From NCBI RefSeq assembly GCF_000143885.2, contig NC_018581.1, forward strand, positions 3,782,001 through 3,846,000: a DNA stretch of 64,000 nt, in the 5' to 3' direction. The stretch is from Gordonia sp. KTR9 (lineage in GTDB: Bacteria > Actinomycetota > Actinomycetes > Mycobacteriales > Mycobacteriaceae). Under the pieces are notes generated by a model that was given only the letters and a program-made list of their open reading frames with translations, was not told the DNA's origin and did no database searches. Of the stretch, positions 1-9,845 are shown piece after piece (the stretch's first letter is position 1; each line of letters begins with the position of its first letter). Made by a program: the position numbers and the translations under genes.

Positions 1-80
1 ACATTGCCGCCGAAGGCACCCTGAAGCCGCGCAACCAGGAACGCCTGCAGCCCCCAGAGTACGAATCCGAGTGCCGACAT
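1..80 (-). CDS. possible membrane protein, N-terminal fragment at window edge
   Basis: An ATG at 80-78 (minus strand) opens a reading frame that stays open to the window edge, about 26 codons. It begins MSALGFVLWG and is rich in hydrophobic residues, which would suit a membrane segment or signal. It starts 9 nt after the stop of the next gene upstream, as expected for a co-transcribed gene. No family can be recognised from so short a piece, and the upstream ribosome-binding site is weak. Confidence 0.35.
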   Translation of the reverse strand, partial: MSALGFVLWGLQAFLVARLQGAFGGN

Positions 81-89
81 CTGTGCCGG

Positions 90-1319
90 TCAATCCGGGA
101 CTATGAAGAGGTTCTCGGAGAACGACTCGTTGAGTATCACGTTTCTGAGCTCTTCGGTACGGCCGCTGCTCTCGGCTCGCAGCGGGATGCCGGTGTTGGC
201 GTCGAACGCAACCGCCACCGGGCCGAAGATATAGGGAGGAAATACGAACTCCCACGCTCGGCGCCCGCCTACCTCGGTGACCGTTCCAAGACCGGTGGGA
301 TCGATCACCAAACGAAACGAGGTCAACTGATCCCAGCGACGATGAATCGCGACCAGCTGATCGGGCCACGTACTGGGTGCATAAGGCCCGCGGTGCCAGA
401 GGCGCCCCGAGGAATCGCTCACCGAGAGCAACCCGTCGTCGTCGGCCTGCCTCACTCCCTCGAACGGCGAGTACCAGAACTCCACCTCGAGGCGCTCCTC
501 GCTACCGCCCTGATCCTCGGAGAGCACCATGGTCGCGTGGACGGTCGACTCGCCGGCCGACCGATACAGCTGGTGCACCTCGCTCCAGGTCGCTCGCTCC
601 CCCAGCAGCGGAACTCGGGGCGGCATCTCGTGGGCGTAGGGCGCCTGAGGCTCCGTGGTGGTGGGCACCAGAGCGACGGTGAACTCCGCGGACTCGATCA
701 GCTCCTTGGTGACAGCAATCCCGGTGCGCCGCTCGGCAAGTGCGAAACTGGCCTCGATGTGGAAGAACTCGTCTCGGGGTTCGTCGGTCTCCTCGAGCTC
801 GAATCCGCCGACTTCGGACATCAGGTCGAACACTGACGACGATCCGGTGGTCGTAATCGACCTGGCCCGGTCGAGATCCCGGGAAGGGAACATCGGCTCA
901 AACGAAATCTGTTGCCGCCCATCGCGCCACCACACAAAGCGTGAGTTTGCGTTGACGTTGCTGAAGTGGCTGACGATCTCATGGTTGTCGATGACGGACT
1001 TGTACAGGTCATCTGTGACGCCGAGGTACTCACTGTTGTGCTGAATCAGCAGCACCCACCCGCCGCCGATGTCGGCAACCCCCACGGTTTGCACGGCCTG
1101 CGACATCATGGGAGCCAGGCCCAACAGTTCGAACTCCGTCGACCGTTTACCGAACCCCTCCAAGCCGACCCCGTGGGGACGTCGGCTGTAGGCGGACAGA
1201 GCATCAAGGACACCGTCAGCAGTGGCATCGCGAATCAGGCTGACAACGTGGCCGTTCGCTCGCCAGCCGGCGAACTCTTCATCGTTGAACCACAGAAAGT
1301 CCCGGTAGGTTGCCGCCAC
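90..1319 (-). CDS. hypothetical protein, DUF6461-like N-terminus with LolA-like C-terminus
   Basis: 409 residues from a GTG start. The first half resembles the DUF6461 family: a conserved GGGWVLL strand, then SNVNANSRFVWWRDG and a following SFEPMFPSRD, the usual end of that domain. The last about 180 residues (YSPFEG, WEFVFPP, VAVAFDANTGIPLRAES) look like a lipoprotein-carrier (LolA/LppX-type) beta sheet, although I see no signal peptide. Function is unknown. Other DUF6461 proteins I recall are single-domain, so this looks like a two-domain fusion. Family assignment is by eye and the second half is the less certain. Confidence 0.6.
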   Translation of the reverse strand: MAATYRDFLWFNDEEFAGWRANGHVVSLIRDATADGVLDALSAYSRRPHGVGLEGFGKRSTEFELLGLAPMMSQAVQTVGVADIGGGWVLLIQHNSEYLGVTDDLYKSVIDNHEIVSHFSNVNANSRFVWWRDGRQQISFEPMFPSRDLDRARSITTTGSSSVFDLMSEVGGFELEETDEPRDEFFHIEASFALAERRTGIAVTKELIESAEFTVALVPTTTEPQAPYAHEMPPRVPLLGERATWSEVHQLYRSAGESTVHATMVLSEDQGGSEERLEVEFWYSPFEGVRQADDDGLLSVSDSSGRLWHRGPYAPSTWPDQLVAIHRRWDQLTSFRLVIDPTGLGTVTEVGGRRAWEFVFPPYIFGPVAVAFDANTGIPLRAESSGRTEELRNVILNESFSENLFIVPD

Positions 1320-1369
1320 TGTTCCACCATCTCAGGAATCGCTCTTGCTGATCGAGAGGACTGTCCGCT

Positions 1370-1756
1370 TCACAAGGAATCGAGCTTGGCCAGCGACCGC
1401 TTCGGTGCGATCTGGCGGTAGCTCGTGTCGAGGAGTTCGGCGACCTCGTCCCAGTCGGTGTCGTCGTCGAGGATCAGGCCCACCCAGCCGGCGGGGCCGA
1501 GGTAGGCGGGCAGGAAGAATCGCGGATCGTCCAGCAGGGCGGGCCGTTCGGAATCGTCGGCGAGGACCAGGATCGACTGGTCGTGACGGATCTTGCTGCC
1601 CTTGACCCCGCCGCCGTAGTTGCCGAACATCTTGCCGCAGCGGAAGGTCGGGCGGCCGTGCGCGACGACCTCGGTCGCGTCGGGCAGCGCGAGCGCGATC
1701 GTCCGTACGCGGACCAGGTAGGGGTCCGCGTCGTCGAACATGATCGGGTGCGGCAT
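1370..1756 (-). CDS. MmcQ/YjbR-like DNA-binding protein
   Basis: 128 residues from ATG 1756. The pattern of the YjbR/MmcQ (DUF419) fold is visible: ALPDATEVVAHGRPTFRCGKMFG near the N-terminus, a central WVGLILDDD segment and a C-terminal SYRQIAPKR. These proteins adopt a double-wing DNA-binding-like fold but have no firm biochemical role. It lies 41 nt downstream of the MetE-like gene on the same strand, so it probably ends that operon. An internal ATG six codons in is an alternative start. Confidence 0.7.
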   Translation of the reverse strand: MPHPIMFDDADPYLVRVRTIALALPDATEVVAHGRPTFRCGKMFGNYGGGVKGSKIRHDQSILVLADDSERPALLDDPRFFLPAYLGPAGWVGLILDDDTDWDEVAELLDTSYRQIAPKRSLAKLDSL

Positions 1757-1797
1757 ACCGACGAGGATAGGTCTGCGAGGTCGGGCCTGCAGGGGTT

Positions 1798-2817
1798 TCA
1801 GAGTGCCGACGGATCGCTGCCGAGTAGCTGACCGGCTTTCGCGGTGACCGCAAGCGCCGTCTTGGCCCAGCTCGTCGACGCGCCGGCCAGACCGCAGGTC
1901 GGGGTCACGATGATGTTGTCCGACAACACTTTCCGGCTCAGACCGATGCGATCGGTGAGCGCGGCGAGTTCGGTCGCCACGTGTTCGGCGGCCAACGGGC
2001 GATCGGGTGCGGTCGACGGCACGCGTCCCGCGAGCAGCACGCCGCCGCGATCGACGAGCATGCCGATGCCGTCGAGATCGGCCGGGGAGGGCTTGGTCAG
2101 GTCGATCGAATAGCCGACGCCGGGAAGGTGTTCGATCAGTTCCCATCGCGGTCTGCCGCAGTCGTGCAGGATCACCGGTGCGCCGACATGGTCGATGAGT
2201 TCGGTGAGTGCACGGGCCACCTCGACCACCGGTATCGCCCGGATGGGGTCGAAGCGCGTCAGCGGCTTCACCGTGCCGTCGATGACCTGACCGATCATCG
2301 GCTCGTCGAGCTGGACCACCACGCGCGCGCCGAGCCGGCGTTGTACCTCGGCGACGTGCGCGCGCACGCCCTCGGCCGTCGACTCGACGATGTCGCGGAC
2401 CGCGCCATGATCCTTGAGGACTCGCTGCCCGTTTGCCAGCTCGACCGACGCCGACGTGGTGAACGGACCGGCGACCTGCACCTTGAACGGGCGTCCGGTG
2501 CCGACGAAACCCGCGGTCTCCCAGAGCTCCTCGACGACGTCGAGGTCCTCGGCGAGGAGGTCGGATGCACGCCGTGCCAGGCGGGAGTGGCGTTGCGCGA
2601 GACGGTATCCCCACGTCGCGGTATCCATCGGCAGATCGACGAGGATCGCCGCCATCCGGCCGATCAGATCCGAGCCGATACCTCGGCCGGGGAGTTCGAC
2701 GAGGTGTGTGAGGTCGAGTTCGCCGTTGACCACCTCGGCCGCGGCTCGCGCGTCGGTGCCCGGCATCGATCCCACACCGGTGCCCACACCGGTGGGCAGA
2801 GCCGATGATCCGGTCAC
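1798..2817 (-). CDS. MetE-like methionine synthase C-terminal domain protein
   Basis: 339 residues. It matches only the C-terminal catalytic half of cobalamin-independent methionine synthase; the long N-terminal half of classical MetE is absent. Zinc ligands appear kept: HDC in the middle (residues about 225) and a late Cys in TPTCGLAG. The mycobacterial counterpart by order is Rv3015c. The GTG start at 2817 overlaps the mnmA stop as GTGA, indicating translational coupling. The substrate is unknown; proteins of this short class may act in methyl transfer or methylcobalamin-dependent steps rather than main methionine synthesis. Confidence 0.75.
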   Translation of the reverse strand: MTGSSALPTGVGTGVGSMPGTDARAAAEVVNGELDLTHLVELPGRGIGSDLIGRMAAILVDLPMDTATWGYRLAQRHSRLARRASDLLAEDLDVVEELWETAGFVGTGRPFKVQVAGPFTTSASVELANGQRVLKDHGAVRDIVESTAEGVRAHVAEVQRRLGARVVVQLDEPMIGQVIDGTVKPLTRFDPIRAIPVVEVARALTELIDHVGAPVILHDCGRPRWELIEHLPGVGYSIDLTKPSPADLDGIGMLVDRGGVLLAGRVPSTAPDRPLAAEHVATELAALTDRIGLSRKVLSDNIIVTPTCGLAGASTSWAKTALAVTAKAGQLLGSDPSAL

Positions 2818-3932
2818 GGAGTCGGCACGACAGTCGGCTGCGACGAGGTGGTGGCGATCCGCCCGCACCCGACGACCTGGTCGCCGCGCCGGGCATCGGG
2901 CAGGTACAGCACCGCGGCCTGACCGCGGGCGACGCCGGTGAGTGGCTCCTGCAGGACGATCTCGATACCTGGTCCCCCGTCGATCGTGGTCGCGGTCGCG
3001 CGCACCGGCGCGAGTCCGCCGTGGGCGCGGACCTGCACCATCGCGTCGAAGGGCTCGCCGGGAGTGACACCCGAGGTCCAGACCGCGCGGGTGGCGGTGA
3101 TCCCCCAGACCTGCAGGTCGGCTGCCGTCCCGACGGTGACCGTCCCCGAATCGGGATCGATCTCGGTGACATAGCGCGGCTTGCCGTCGGCGGCGGGCGC
3201 CTCGACCCCGAGGCCCTTGCGCTGACCGATGGTGAAACCGTGGACTCCGTCGTGCTCGGCGAGACGCTCACCCGACGCCGCGTCCACGATCGCCCCCGGC
3301 CGAACACCGATGCGGGCACCGAGGAACGCGCGGGTGTCGCCGCTCGGGATGAAGCAGATGTCGTGGGAGTCCGGCTTGTCCGCGATGGCCAGCCCGCGGC
3401 GGGCCGCCTCGGCTCGGATTTCGGTCTTCGGGGTGTCGCCGATCGGGAACATCGCCCGCGACAACTGATCACGCGTCAGGACGGCGAGCACATACGACTG
3501 GTCCTTGTCGGCGTCGACCGCACGCCGTAGCTCCCCGTCGACGAGCTGGGCATAGTGGCCGGTGGCCAGCGCGTCGAAACCGAGGGCGACCGCCTTGTCG
3601 GCGAGGGCCGCGAACTTGATCTTCTCGTTGCACGTCAGGCACGGGTTCGGTGTGCGTCCGGCCGCGTAGGCCTCGACGAACTCGTCGATCACATCGTCTT
3701 TGAAGCGGTCGGCGAAATCCCAGACGTAGAACGGGATTCCGAGGACATCGGCCGCCCGGCGGGCGTCGGAGGCGTCCTCACGTGAACAGCATCCGCGCGA
3801 CCCCGTGCGCAGCGCACCCGGAGCCGTTGACAGCGCCAGATGAACACCGACCACCTCGTGACCGGCCTCGACCGCTCGTGCCGCGGCGACCGCCGAGTCG
3901 ACGCCGCCACTCATCGCCGCCAGTACTCGCAT
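2814..3932 (-). CDS. mnmA: tRNA-specific 2-thiouridylase MnmA
   Basis: 372 residues. MnmA activates U34 of Lys/Glu/Gln tRNAs with ATP and inserts sulfur. Visible are the PP-loop SGGVDS (residues 8-13), the first catalytic Cys in [18 protein letters not shown], the second catalytic Cys in DICFIPSGD, and the TIGQRKGLG segment. Sulfur is probably supplied by the upstream cysteine desulfurase: its stop and this ATG (3932) share one base (TGATG). The C-terminal beta-barrel is full length. Confidence 0.93.
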   Translation of the reverse strand: MRVLAAMSGGVDSAVAAARAVEAGHEVVGVHLALSTAPGALRTGSRGCCSREDASDARRAADVLGIPFYVWDFADRFKDDVIDEFVEAYAAGRTPNPCLTCNEKIKFAALADKAVALGFDALATGHYAQLVDGELRRAVDADKDQSYVLAVLTRDQLSRAMFPIGDTPKTEIRAEAARRGLAIADKPDSHDICFIPSGDTRAFLGARIGVRPGAIVDAASGERLAEHDGVHGFTIGQRKGLGVEAPAADGKPRYVTEIDPDSGTVTVGTAADLQVWGITATRAVWTSGVTPGEPFDAMVQVRAHGGLAPVRATATTIDGGPGIEIVLQEPLTGVARGQAAVLYLPDARRGDQVVGCGRIATTSSQPTVVPTP

Positions 3933-5152
3933 CAGGAGATCCTTCCGCCGGGGACCGATACCAGGCCCGCGGCTCGTGCCCGGTCGACGACCCCGTCGAT
4001 GACCGCGGCGACCGCGTCGATGTCGGCGTCGGTGGTGGTGTGGCCGAGGGAGAACCGCAACGACGACCGTGCGTCGGCCATGTCCAGCCCCATCGCGAGG
4101 AGCACATGACTGGCCTGCGCCACCCCGGCGGTGCAGGCCGATCCGGTCGAGCATTCGACACCCTTGGCGTCGAGGAGCATCAGCAACGAGTCACCCTCGC
4201 ATCCGGCGAACGACACGTGCACGTTGCCCGGGAGGCGGCCGGCACCGTCGGCCCCGTTGCGCACCGCTCCGTCCACGCCGAGCAGGACCTCGGTCAACCG
4301 GGTCTGCAGCGCCCGCAGGTGGGCGGTGTTGGTGTCCAGGTTCTGCACGCACCACGACAGCGCGGCGGCCATGCCGACCGCGCCGGCGACGTCCTGCGTT
4401 CCCGACCGGACGTCGCGTTCGTGGCCGCCGCCGTGCAGCAGCGGCACACACCCGACGTCCCGACCGAGCAGCAGGGCGCCGACACCCTGCGGCCCGCCGA
4501 ACTTGTGGGCGGCCAGGCTGAGCGCCGAGAGGCCGCTGGCCGCGAAATCGACCGGCAGATGGCCGACGGCCTGGATCGCGTCGGAATGCACGGGGATGCC
4601 GAACTCGGACCCGAGCGCGGCGATCTCGGTGATCGGCTGGATCGTGCCGACCTCGTTGTTGGCCCACATGACCGAGATGAGAGCGGTCTCGTCCGCGTGC
4701 GCCTCGAGCTCAGCACGCAGGTCGGCCGGCGAGATCACACCGTCGGCGTCGACGGGTAGCAGTACGAGATCGGCGCCGGCCTCGTCGGCGAGCCACTGAG
4801 CGGGGTCGAGGACGGCATGGTGTTCGACCGCGGAGGTGATGATCCGGCGACGGCGCGGGTCGGCGTTCCGCCGGGACCAGTAGATGCCCTTGACCGCCAG
4901 GTTGTCGGACTCCGTCCCGCCCCCGGTGAACACGACCTCGGACGGCCGGGCGCCGACAGCCGCGGCGATGGCCTCGCGCGCCTCCTCGAGCCGACGGCGC
5001 GCGGTGCGGCCGGATCCGTGCAGCGACGAGGCGTTACCCGGTTGGGCGAAGACGGCCGTCATCGCCTCGACGGCTTCGGGCAGCATCTGCGTCGAAGCGG
5101 CGTGATCGAGGTAGACAGGCGCCTTCACGGGCGGTCGGCTTGGCACGGGCAT
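3932..5152 (-). CDS. iscS: cysteine desulfurase, IscS/NifS family
   Basis: 406 residues from ATG 5152; a TTG three codons upstream (5161) is an alternative. PLP enzyme that removes sulfur from cysteine as a protein persulfide. Counted from the TTG, it shows YLDHAAST near the N-terminus, EHHAVLDP around 113-120, PLP lysine in [10 protein letters not shown] at about 220 and the catalytic cysteine in STGSACTAG at about 343. It heads the operon iscS-mnmA-metE-like-yjbR, so tRNA thiolation is a likely main outlet. The order matches Rv3025c/Rv3024c in mycobacteria. Confidence 0.92.
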   Translation of the reverse strand: MPVPSRPPVKAPVYLDHAASTQMLPEAVEAMTAVFAQPGNASSLHGSGRTARRRLEEAREAIAAAVGARPSEVVFTGGGTESDNLAVKGIYWSRRNADPRRRRIITSAVEHHAVLDPAQWLADEAGADLVLLPVDADGVISPADLRAELEAHADETALISVMWANNEVGTIQPITEIAALGSEFGIPVHSDAIQAVGHLPVDFAASGLSALSLAAHKFGGPQGVGALLLGRDVGCVPLLHGGGHERDVRSGTQDVAGAVGMAAALSWCVQNLDTNTAHLRALQTRLTEVLLGVDGAVRNGADGAGRLPGNVHVSFAGCEGDSLLMLLDAKGVECSTGSACTAGVAQASHVLLAMGLDMADARSSLRFSLGHTTTDADIDAVAAVIDGVVDRARAAGLVSVPGGRIS

Positions 5153-5193
5153 CGCTAGCAAGGATAAACGCGCTTAGGTCGCCGACAAATTCC

Positions 5194-5213
5194 GCGATCG
5201 GGCCGCCGATCGC
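5194..5213. terminator. short hairpin between DUF4334 gene and iscS
   Basis: A perfect 8-bp inverted repeat (GCGATCGG / CCGATCGC) with a 4-nt loop lies between the stop of the 5296-5775 gene and the start of iscS, both minus strand. It has no T-run, so it is only a weak terminator candidate. Confidence 0.35.
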
Positions 5214-5295
5214 CGGCCTGCCGACCCGGTAGCGGCCGCACGACGCCGAACGCGCACGTCGGGAGGTGTGAGGCCACTCCGGCGACCGGTCGCGG

Positions 5296-5775
5296 TCAGA
5301 CCCGCTCGAGATAGAAGTACAGGTGACGGCCGTCGATGACGCCGCCCTTACCGTTCATGATCCCCATCACCGTGGTGTCGTCGACCCGCTTGAAGTGGTC
5401 GATGACCGGCTGGCCGTCGTAGACCATCGACGCGGTGATCTCGCCGCGGAACTCGATCGCCCACAGGCTCGCCTCGCCCTTGCCGAGCTTGGTGTTGGAG
5501 AAGAGGTTGCCGTTGTCGTCACGGCACACCAGAGGCTGGACGTCGCTGCGCGAGGTGAAGGTCTTGCCGAACCAGTTGGCCTTGGCGAGCGTGCCGTTGA
5601 TGGCGTGTCCGGTGGTGAACTCGCCACCCTTCCAGGCGCCGAGCATCTCCTCGGGCCGGAGCGTCGACAATCCGGCCCAGACGGTGTCGAGATCGGCGTC
5701 GTCGACCCGGCCGTCGACATCGCGGAGTTCGAAGAACTTGGTGCGCGCGGCTTCTCGGGTTCGGGTGGACGTCAT
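5296..5775 (-). CDS. DUF4334/GXWXG domain protein
   Basis: 159 residues. The N-terminal GXWXG signature is seen as EMLGAWKGGEF (about 41-51), followed by the DUF4334 core with VQPLVCRDDNGNLFSN, AIEFRGEITASMVYDGQPVIDHF and a C-terminal HLYFYLERV. This family is common in actinobacteria and is thought to be a small beta-barrel, possibly lipid or ligand binding; no reaction is established. It stands alone between iscS and the acyltransferase gene with its own ribosome-binding site (GGAGG region upstream of ATG 5775). Confidence 0.85.
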   Translation of the reverse strand: MTSTRTREAARTKFFELRDVDGRVDDADLDTVWAGLSTLRPEEMLGAWKGGEFTTGHAINGTLAKANWFGKTFTSRSDVQPLVCRDDNGNLFSNTKLGKGEASLWAIEFRGEITASMVYDGQPVIDHFKRVDDTTVMGIMNGKGGVIDGRHLYFYLERV

Positions 5776-5836
5776 CGTCGCCTCCTGGAGGTACGCGGTT
5801 ATCGTCCACAGACCTGCGGACGGCTACCGGTGAAAC

Positions 5837-6781
5837 CTATATGAGAGAACGGGTGATGTCACTTTCCGCGGCGGCGGGAAGGCCCGCCACGACGCGCTCG
5901 CATCGACCCGCCAGCTCGCGACGATCCCGGCCGGGCGCCTCGGGTGGGTGGATGACCATCGTGACGGCCAGGCCACGTGCCCGCAGAACCCGCCGGAGGG
6001 TGTCGGCCGGGGTGTCGGCGCCGATGAAACTCGGCGCCGTCGCGGTGGTCCCGTCGGTGCCGACGAATCGCAGCTTCACCGGCACCACCGGGACATCCGC
6101 GTCGATCGCGGCCTGGAAGAACGCCGGGCGGAACGCGCCGCCGGATCGACCGCAGTAGGTGGTGCCCTCGGGGAACACGATCACCGACGAGTCGCGGTGC
6201 AGGCGTCCGGCGACCTCGCCGACCGTCTCCGGTAACCCGCGGAGTGTGCCGCGGTCGACGGCGATGACGCCGAACCTGCGCGCAAGGGAGGACACCACCG
6301 GCATCCCGACGACATCGGATTTGGCCACCACGTGCGCGGGGCTGATCAGCGCGAGTGCGAGCACGTCGAGGAAGGAGATGTGATTGGCGACCACCAGCCC
6401 CGCTCGGGCAGGGTCTGCTCGGCGGTCCTCGACGTCGACGGAGATCCCCAGGGCCGCCAACAGTGCACTCGATGCAGGGGCGCGGAGCGAACGTGGCGGT
6501 CGTCGACGCAGACCCGCCACCGCCCGAGCGGTCAGGACGGCCCAGACGATCCACATCGCGACCGCCGCGAGCCGGCACAGGCGCCACCCGACGATCGTCG
6601 CGTCGGCGATCGCGTCGAAGCGCCGCGCCACCGTCGGGCCGAGGCATCCTTCGCCGCAGGTGCTGATCGGGAACCACGGATGCGTGAGCGCGCCGGACGG
6701 GCGGGCCGGCGGACACTGTGAGTGGCCGCGTCGCGGACCAGCCGTGCGCGGTGAGACCGGACCGGCCAGCAGCGCGGTCAT
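5837..6781 (-). CDS. 1-acylglycerol-3-phosphate acyltransferase (PlsC family)
   Basis: 314 residues. It transfers an acyl chain to a lysophospholipid-type acceptor at the membrane. The four PlsC blocks are present: NHISFLDV (H-x4-D), a middle GVIAVDRG, FPEGTTYCG and VVPVKLRF. A hydrophobic stretch (LAAVAMWIVWAVLTARAVAG) precedes the catalytic part. The N-terminal 60 residues include CGEGCLG, an unusual cysteine pair. ATG 6781 overlaps the stop of the GNAT gene as ATGA. The paired arrangement is that of Rv3026c/Rv3027c and of OlsB-OlsA lipid acyltransferases, suggesting successive acylations of one lipid. Confidence 0.88.
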   Translation of the reverse strand: MTALLAGPVSPRTAGPRRGHSQCPPARPSGALTHPWFPISTCGEGCLGPTVARRFDAIADATIVGWRLCRLAAVAMWIVWAVLTARAVAGLRRRPPRSLRAPASSALLAALGISVDVEDRRADPARAGLVVANHISFLDVLALALISPAHVVAKSDVVGMPVVSSLARRFGVIAVDRGTLRGLPETVGEVAGRLHRDSSVIVFPEGTTYCGRSGGAFRPAFFQAAIDADVPVVPVKLRFVGTDGTTATAPSFIGADTPADTLRRVLRARGLAVTMVIHPPEAPGRDRRELAGRCERVVAGLPAAAESDITRSLI

Positions 6782-7764
6782 CGTGCCGCGCCCCCGGGCT
6801 CCGGCGCGGCATCCATGCGGGGCGAGCCGAGCCGTCTGGCACTCGATCGCAGCCGGTCCAGGTAGCGCTTGTTCGCGCCCTCGCGGTCGAGCAGGGTGAG
6901 GAAGTCCGCGACGTCGAAGACGTCGTCGACCGCCGGTTCGCCGCAGATCCGGGCACCGAGGCGCAGGTATCCGCGCATCAGCGGCGGCATCGCGACCGTG
7001 TCCGAGGGCACGATGTCGTCGAGCAGGCGTCCGCCCACGCGTGCCGGCACGAGCGGGTGGGCCTGACGCAGTGCATCCCGATGCTCGTCGCGCAGTCGAT
7101 CCCGCAGGGCGCGCAGCGACGACCCCGGCAGCCACTCCCCCGGACTGTGCAGCGGCACCGACACGCACCCCATCAGGTAGCGCAGGTCGGCGTCGTCCAT
7201 GTACTGGAGCAGCGCCGCCCACATCAGCGCGGTCACCGAGCCGTCGCGGTACCCGGAATGCACGCAGGCACGCCCCAATTCGACTGTGGCGGAGACGATG
7301 TCGTTCATCTCTCGAAGATCGAACTCGGTCGCCGAGTACCACCCGCCGGCGGCGATGGCCCGGGCCGGGGCGAGGACTCGCGCGCATCCGACGACACCGT
7401 CGTCGGTGTGGCGGACGATGAGGTGCTCGCAGAAGGCGTCGAAGCGGTCGGCGTCGCGACCGGTGGCCGAGTCACCGATGCGATCGGAGAAACCGGGTTC
7501 GTCGGCGAAGACGCGGTACCGCAACTCTTGTGCGGCGACGATGTCGGCGGGGTCGTCGGACACGAGGACGCGGATGGGCCCCGCGGTGAGCAGGGTCCTC
7601 GGCTCGGCTCGCGTGAACGGTGCGCGCGAGACGTGGCTGGTGCGGACTGGCGACTGCATGGCGTTCATGACTCGAATGAAAGCCAGACCGGGCATCGGCG
7701 GGACCACCGCAGTGTGTCGTGTCGGTGCGGGTTCGGTGAACTCGGGCCGCCACCGGGTGAACAT
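6778..7764 (-). CDS. GNAT family N-acyltransferase, OlsB/hemolysin-like
   Basis: 328 residues as drawn. The core (from about residue 62) reads IRVLVSDDPADIVAAQELRYRVF, then LIVRHTDDGVVGCARVL, VELGRACVHSGYRDG and ALMWAALLQY, the pattern of the Acetyltransf_5 (ornithine acyl-ACP N-acyltransferase) family. C-terminal MPPLMRGYLRLGA is typical. The substrate is inferred to be an amino-lipid precursor because a PlsC-type enzyme follows with an ATGA overlap. The start is uncertain: no good ribosome-binding site precedes ATG 7764, and ATGs at about 7668 and 7659 would remove a non-conserved N-terminus. Confidence 0.82.
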   Translation of the reverse strand: MFTRWRPEFTEPAPTRHTAVVPPMPGLAFIRVMNAMQSPVRTSHVSRAPFTRAEPRTLLTAGPIRVLVSDDPADIVAAQELRYRVFADEPGFSDRIGDSATGRDADRFDAFCEHLIVRHTDDGVVGCARVLAPARAIAAGGWYSATEFDLREMNDIVSATVELGRACVHSGYRDGSVTALMWAALLQYMDDADLRYLMGCVSVPLHSPGEWLPGSSLRALRDRLRDEHRDALRQAHPLVPARVGGRLLDDIVPSDTVAMPPLMRGYLRLGARICGEPAVDDVFDVADFLTLLDREGANKRYLDRLRSSARRLGSPRMDAAPEPGGAAR

Positions 7765-7807
7765 GACCCGCGACGGCCACGAGCGGGTGAACGACCCCCG
7801 AACGCAC

Positions 7808-7838
7808 GGTGACCCCCGACGCGGGGTCGGGGGTCACC
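7808..7838. terminator. strong hairpin downstream of etfA
   Basis: Perfect 13-bp arms (GGTGACCCCCGAC and its complement) with a 5-nt loop, starting 27 nt after the etfA stop. No T-tract follows, which is common in high-GC actinobacteria. It probably ends the etfB-etfA transcript before the GNAT-plsC unit. Confidence 0.6.
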
Positions 7839-7864
7839 GGGTTTCTGAGCGGATCAGCGCATGA

Positions 7865-8821
7865 TCACTTGCGCTTCTTGACCTCTTCGGTCAGCTGCGG
7901 CGCGACGTTGAACAGGTCACCGACGATGCCGTAGTCGGCGATCTCGAAGATCGGAGCCTCTTCGTCCTTGTTGACGGCGACGATCGTCTTCGAGGTCTGC
8001 ATGCCGGCGCGGTGCTGGATGGCGCCCGAGATGCCCAGGGCGACGTACAGCTGCGGCGACACGGTCTTGCCGGTCTGGCCGACCTGGAACTGGCCCGGGT
8101 AGTAGCCGGAGTCGACGGCCGCACGCGAGGCGCCCACAGCGGCACCGAGCACGTCGGCGAGTTCCTCGACGACCGAGAACTTCTCGGCGCTGCCGACACC
8201 GCGGCCACCCGAGACGACGATCGACGCCTCGGTCAGCTCCGGGCGGTCGCCGCCGACGTTCGGCTCGACCTTGGTGATCTTGACCGCACCCTCGCCCTGA
8301 GCGGGGACCTCGACGTCGACACGCTCGCCGGCGCCGGCCTGCGGAGCCGCCTCGACACCACCGGGGCGGATCGAGAAGACGGGCACGTCTCCCTTGGCCT
8401 GCGCGTCGACGGTGAAGGCGCCACCGAAGATGGAGTGGACGCCCACGCCACCCTCCTTGACGTCGACGATGTCGGCGAGGACGCCGGAGCCGAGACGCAC
8501 GGCCAACCGGCCGGCGATCTCCTTGCCGTCGGCGGTCGCCGCGACCAGGATCCCGGCCGGCGAGGCCGACTCGGCGATCGAGGCCAGCACGTCGACCTGC
8601 GGGGTGATGAGGTAGTTGCCCGCGTCGTCGGACTCGGCGACGTAGACCTTTTCCGCGCCGGCCTCCTTGAGGCCGTCGAGGATGCCGTCGGCCGAGCCGG
8701 GCTTGCCGACCACGACTGCCGACGGGGTGCCGAGAGCGCGGGCGGCGGTGATGAGCTCGCTGGTGACCTTCTTCAGGGCGCCTTCGGCGTCCTGCTCCAC
8801 GAGCACGAGTACTTCTGACAT
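7865..8821 (-). CDS. etfA: electron transfer flavoprotein subunit alpha
   Basis: 318 residues. EtfA binds FAD and, with EtfB, carries electrons from acyl-CoA and similar dehydrogenases to the respiratory chain. The C-terminal FAD domain shows [48 protein letters not shown] and [22 protein letters not shown], the classic ETF-alpha signature. It follows etfB by 53 nt. The pair corresponds to fixB/fixA (Rv3028c/Rv3029c). Confidence 0.95.
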   Translation of the reverse strand: MSEVLVLVEQDAEGALKKVTSELITAARALGTPSAVVVGKPGSADGILDGLKEAGAEKVYVAESDDAGNYLITPQVDVLASIAESASPAGILVAATADGKEIAGRLAVRLGSGVLADIVDVKEGGVGVHSIFGGAFTVDAQAKGDVPVFSIRPGGVEAAPQAGAGERVDVEVPAQGEGAVKITKVEPNVGGDRPELTEASIVVSGGRGVGSAEKFSVVEELADVLGAAVGASRAAVDSGYYPGQFQVGQTGKTVSPQLYVALGISGAIQHRAGMQTSKTIVAVNKDEEAPIFEIADYGIVGDLFNVAPQLTEEVKKRK

Positions 8822-8874
8822 GGTGGTTCTCTCCTGAATGTCTGGGGGTTCGCCGGTGGTCTGCGTCGAGAAGG

Positions 8875-9660
8875 TCAGATGATCTTCTGGCCGACCAGGT
8901 ACTCGGCGACCTTGGTGCCGCCGTCGCCTTCGTCGGTGACGCGCTCACCCGCGGTCTTCGGCGGCTTCGGGGTGTTCGCCGTCACGACCGAGCCGGCGTT
9001 CTCCAGGCCCACGTCGCTCGCCTCGACGTCGATCTCGGCGAGGGTGAGGACGGTGACTTCCTTCTTCTTGGCGGCCATGATGCCCTTGAAGGACGGGAAG
9101 CGCGGCTCGTTGATCTTCTCGTTGACGCTGACGATGGCCGGCAGGGTGGCCTCGACGTGGAAGATGCCGTCGTCGGTCTCGCGCTCGCCCTTGAGGGTCT
9201 CGCCCTCGAGGGTCAGCTTGCGCAGGTGCGTCAGGTGCGGGAGCTCGAGGTACTCGGCGATCATGGCCGGGATGGCGCCGACGCGACCGTCGGTGGCCTC
9301 GTTGCCGGCGATGACCAGCTCGACACCCTCGACCGTGCCGAGTGCCCGCGCGAGCACGTATGCGGTCTGGACCGCGTCCGAGCCGTGCATGAGGTCGTCC
9401 TTGATGTGGATCGCCTTGTCCGCACCCATCGACAGCGCCTTGCGGATGGCGTCGGTCGCGCGCTCGGGTCCCGCAGTCAGGATGGTGACTTCACCGCCGT
9501 CTGCCTCCTTGATCTTCAGCGCTTCCTCGACGGCGCGCTCGTTGATCTCGTCCAGGACGGCGTCAGCGGCTTCACGGTCCAGGGTGTAGTCGTCGTCGGA
9601 CAACTTGCGCTCGGACCACGTGTCGGGAACCTGCTTGATCAGTACGACAATGTTTGTCAT
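8875..9660 (-). CDS. etfB: electron transfer flavoprotein subunit beta
   Basis: 261 residues. The AMP-binding subunit of the ETF heterodimer. It begins TNIVVLIKQVPDTWSE and shows the adenine-nucleotide-binding type domain with LSMGADKAIHI, LVIAGNEATDGRVGAIPAMIAEYL and LPAIVSVNEKINEPRFPSFKGIMAAKKK, the ETF-beta signature. First gene of the etfB-etfA operon; a 185-bp gap separates it from a divergent methyltransferase gene and should hold both promoters. Confidence 0.95.
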   Translation of the reverse strand: MTNIVVLIKQVPDTWSERKLSDDDYTLDREAADAVLDEINERAVEEALKIKEADGGEVTILTAGPERATDAIRKALSMGADKAIHIKDDLMHGSDAVQTAYVLARALGTVEGVELVIAGNEATDGRVGAIPAMIAEYLELPHLTHLRKLTLEGETLKGERETDDGIFHVEATLPAIVSVNEKINEPRFPSFKGIMAAKKKEVTVLTLAEIDVEASDVGLENAGSVVTANTPKPPKTAGERVTDEGDGGTKVAEYLVGQKII

Positions 9661-9845
9661 GGGTCTTCGTCGACCTCCTGCATCGGGTTCGGCAACTTAC
9701 CGGCGGGTAAGGCCATGGGTCCCCACCACTTTAGCGTCTCCTATCCTCTCACTAAACATCGACTACCTCACACAATGCGGCGACCGTTCGCTCGCTCGGT
9801 ACGACGGACCCGGTGACCGGCGGGGCATGCCCTAGTCTCTCTCAG

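Noticed and set aside
1798..2900. SAM or cobalamin riboswitch in front of the MetE-like gene
   Set aside because: The start overlaps the mnmA stop, so there is no untranslated leader for a riboswitch.
1370..3472. Long minus-strand open frame covering yjbR, the MetE-like gene and mnmA
   Set aside because: Only its last 128 codons are the YjbR gene; the rest is an out-of-frame Arg-rich reading of two well-supported genes.
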